Shown: piece after piece, positions 63,501-64,000 of the stretch
Layout: each line of letters opens with the position of its first letter
How positions within the stretch are numbered: position 1 is the first letter of the stretch
Assembly: GCF_024296685.1 (NCBI RefSeq)
Contig: NZ_CP100763.1
Location: 2,356,001-2,420,000, forward strand
DNA length: 64,000 bases
DNA from: Natrinema marinum
GTDB taxonomy: Archaea > Halobacteriota > Halobacteria > Halobacteriales > Natrialbaceae
Reading direction: 5' to 3'
The notes under the pieces: generated by a model
Seen by the model: only the letters and a program-made list of their open reading frames with translations
Database searches by the model: none
Told to the model about the DNA's origin: nothing
Position numbers and translations under genes: made by a program

Positions 63501-63713
63501 GACCCGGTCTGCCATCTCCGGATCGGTCATGATCGTCGCGGGGTTCGAGTTCACGAGGACGACGCGGGCACCTTCCTCCTGAAGCGCCCGACAGGCCTGC
63601 GCGCCCGAATAGTCGAATTCGGCGGCCTGTCCGATCTGGATCGGGCCGCTCCCGATCAAGAGGATCGTGCGTCCGTCCCCTGTCTCGCCGTCTGCGGCGG
63701 TGTCCGTACTCAT
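60537..63713 (-). CDS. carB: carbamoyl-phosphate synthase large subunit
   Basis: A 1058-residue enzyme making carbamoyl phosphate for arginine and pyrimidines from bicarbonate, ammonia and two ATP. Two ATP-grasp halves are present, starting with ILLIGSGPIQIGQAAEFDY (about 17-35) and VIVVGGGPIRIGQGVEFDY (about 570-588), each followed by PLDTIYATEDR-like and SVEAMDLAEDR-like segments. The C-terminal allosteric region (LEVAAVTDRPQQAAKWGRSE) ends the protein. Length is as in bacterial and archaeal CarB. The small subunit carA is not in the window. The start at 63713 gives the usual N-terminus; 53 upstream codons in the same frame lack homology. Confidence 0.97.
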   Translation of the reverse strand: MSTDTAADGETGDGRTILLIGSGPIQIGQAAEFDYSGAQACRALQEEGARVVLVNSNPATIMTDPEMADRVYIEPITTDAIAEIIRKENPDGVIAGLGGQTGLNVTAELAEEGVLEEYDVEIMGTPLDTIYATEDRDLFRQRMEKIGQPVPASTTISLEEDEAVSELTEEDLKERVQAAVDEVGGLPVIARTTYTLGGSGSGVVHEFDELLRRVRKGLRLSRNSEVLITESIAGWVEYEYEVMRDADDSCIIICNMENIDPMGIHTGESTVVTPSQIVPDEGHQEMRTAALDVIRELGIQGGCNIQFAWHDDGTPGGEYRVVEVNPRVSRSSALASKATGYPIARVTAKVALGKRLHEIENEITGQTTAAFEPAIDYVVTKVPRWPKDKFDDVDFELTTAMKSTGEAMAIGRTFEESLLKALRSSEYEPDVDWAEVSDAELEEAYLERPSPDRPYAMFEAFDRGYTVDEIVALTGIFEWYTERYENIADSTLAAQEGDFTEAAIAGHTNATIAAAAGADVDTVETEVPGRTYKQVDTCAGEFKAETPYYYSSRKNEFEKGPLIGDAASGELEVDRDIESVIVVGGGPIRIGQGVEFDYCSVHAVRALRDLGIDAYVVNNNPETVSTDYDTSDGLFFEPITAEEVADVAEATGADGVMVQFGGQTSVNIGEPLEDELQRRGLDCEIMGTSVEAMDLAEDRDRFNALMDELDIAQPQGGTAFSKEEALELAHDIGYPVLVRPSYVLGGRAMDVVYDDEELETYIEEAVRVSPEKPILVDDFLADAIELDVDAVSDGRNAIIGGIMEHVETAGVHSGDSACMIPPRSLDAETLQRVREVTEDIAEALKTKGLLNVQLAVRDGEVYVLEANPRSSRTVPFVSKATGVPIAKLAAQVMAGETLESLDAQEQIPDHTSIKEVVLPFDRLPGSDPRLGPEMKSTGEVMGTASEFGTAYWKAQQAAGNAVSEGTAVVDLDVDGFEEHFDVAEFDDVPQAVREGKVDFVVSRDRDSLEMAVEEEIPYLSTVASAEAYVEALDSFDGDLEVAAVTDRPQQAAKWGRSE

Positions 63714-64000
63714 CTGTCTTGTCGAATCGGAGTTCGCACATCGTAATAAGCCCCACGATACAGTACGAATCTCGAAACGCGTTTTCGAAATTCGAACCCA
63801 GGGGCCGAGATTCGGGGGATGCTGGTTTCCCGCCAGCGCGGCCGGTCTCTCCGGGGTGAGTGTGAACCTCACCCGCCCGATCGGTCGTCAGCTACGACCC
63901 GCGTGTGCGGTTTCGAACAGTCACAGCCGCTTCGGGCGGCCATATCTCTTATAGCACACCGGACCCTCCCTTCGAGTCGATCAGATGGCTGCGTTCGGCA
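63714..64000. other. 287-nt region upstream of carB to the window edge
   Basis: Contains the carB promoter region; AATAAG at about 63744-63749 fits a TATA box about 33 nt upstream of the carB ATG. An ATG at 63985 near the right edge may open a plus-strand gene, but only five codons are visible and it cannot be supported. Confidence 0.45.

Noticed and set aside
1-64000. CRISPR array, rRNA, tRNA, integrase or insertion sequence.
   Set aside because: No regularly spaced repeats, no GGTTCNAATC-type T-arm within a cloverleaf, and no transposase or integrase motif were seen.
63985-64000. Start of a plus-strand gene at the right edge.
   Set aside because: Only five codons are visible, so no support is possible.

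Overview
The window is chromosomal DNA from a halophilic archaeon of class Halobacteria, probably close to Natrinema, Haloterrigena or Natrialba. The signs are very high GC with heavy use of CTCGAG-type codons, strongly acidic proteins, Tat-exported lipoproteins, a PGF-CTERM-type cell-surface tail, many universal stress proteins, a fused FolC-FolP protein, and promoters with a TATA-like box 25-33 nt upstream of start codons (leaderless transcripts). Genus-level placement is inference. I see no rRNA, tRNA, CRISPR array, insertion sequence or integrase, so this reads as ordinary chromosome with a few accessory-looking modules.

Layout. 1-17 kb is core and housekeeping: the hom/ACT operon (cut by the left edge), a NifU-type scaffold, an exported LVIVD propeller, a ROK glucokinase, three Usp proteins, an SDR, a MOSC protein, YqcI plus a cysteine hydrolase, coaD, a ZIP transporter, a K+ channel with RCK domains, a geranylgeranyl reductase and an acyl-CoA ligase. 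17-23 kb holds small proteins, a Cu nitrite reductase (nirK), a class V aminotransferase and an R2-like ligand-binding oxidase. 23.4-26.4 kb is a two-gene exopolysaccharide module (deacetylase plus GT2 synthase). uvrA follows, behind a nested palindrome and a candidate 18-codon leader ORF.

30-41 kb looks like a catabolic island: an IclR regulator, a two-subunit class I CoA-transferase, a fused TRAP permease with its TAXI binding protein, a class III CoA-transferase and a ThDP-dependent decarboxylase-like enzyme. Together they could import a small organic acid, activate it as a CoA thioester and cleave it; the substrate cannot be read from the sequence. An MFS transporter and another Usp follow.

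43.4-50.5 kb is the most unusual module. Three overlapping genes encode (i) a UvrD-fold protein that has lost its ATPase motifs, as in RecC/AddB, (ii) a small protein that keeps the four-cysteine frame of an Fe-S nuclease but has lost the nuclease motif, and (iii) a 1246-residue UvrD/AddA-type helicase with an intact Fe-S PD-(D/E)XK nuclease. It resembles an archaeal counterpart of AddAB/RecBCD with the parts divided differently.

50.5-64 kb returns to housekeeping: FolC-FolP, an ABC exporter pair, an exported propeller, a GNAT, a CDP-alcohol phosphatidyltransferase overlapping a PHP phosphoesterase, a membrane metal-dependent hydrolase and carB.
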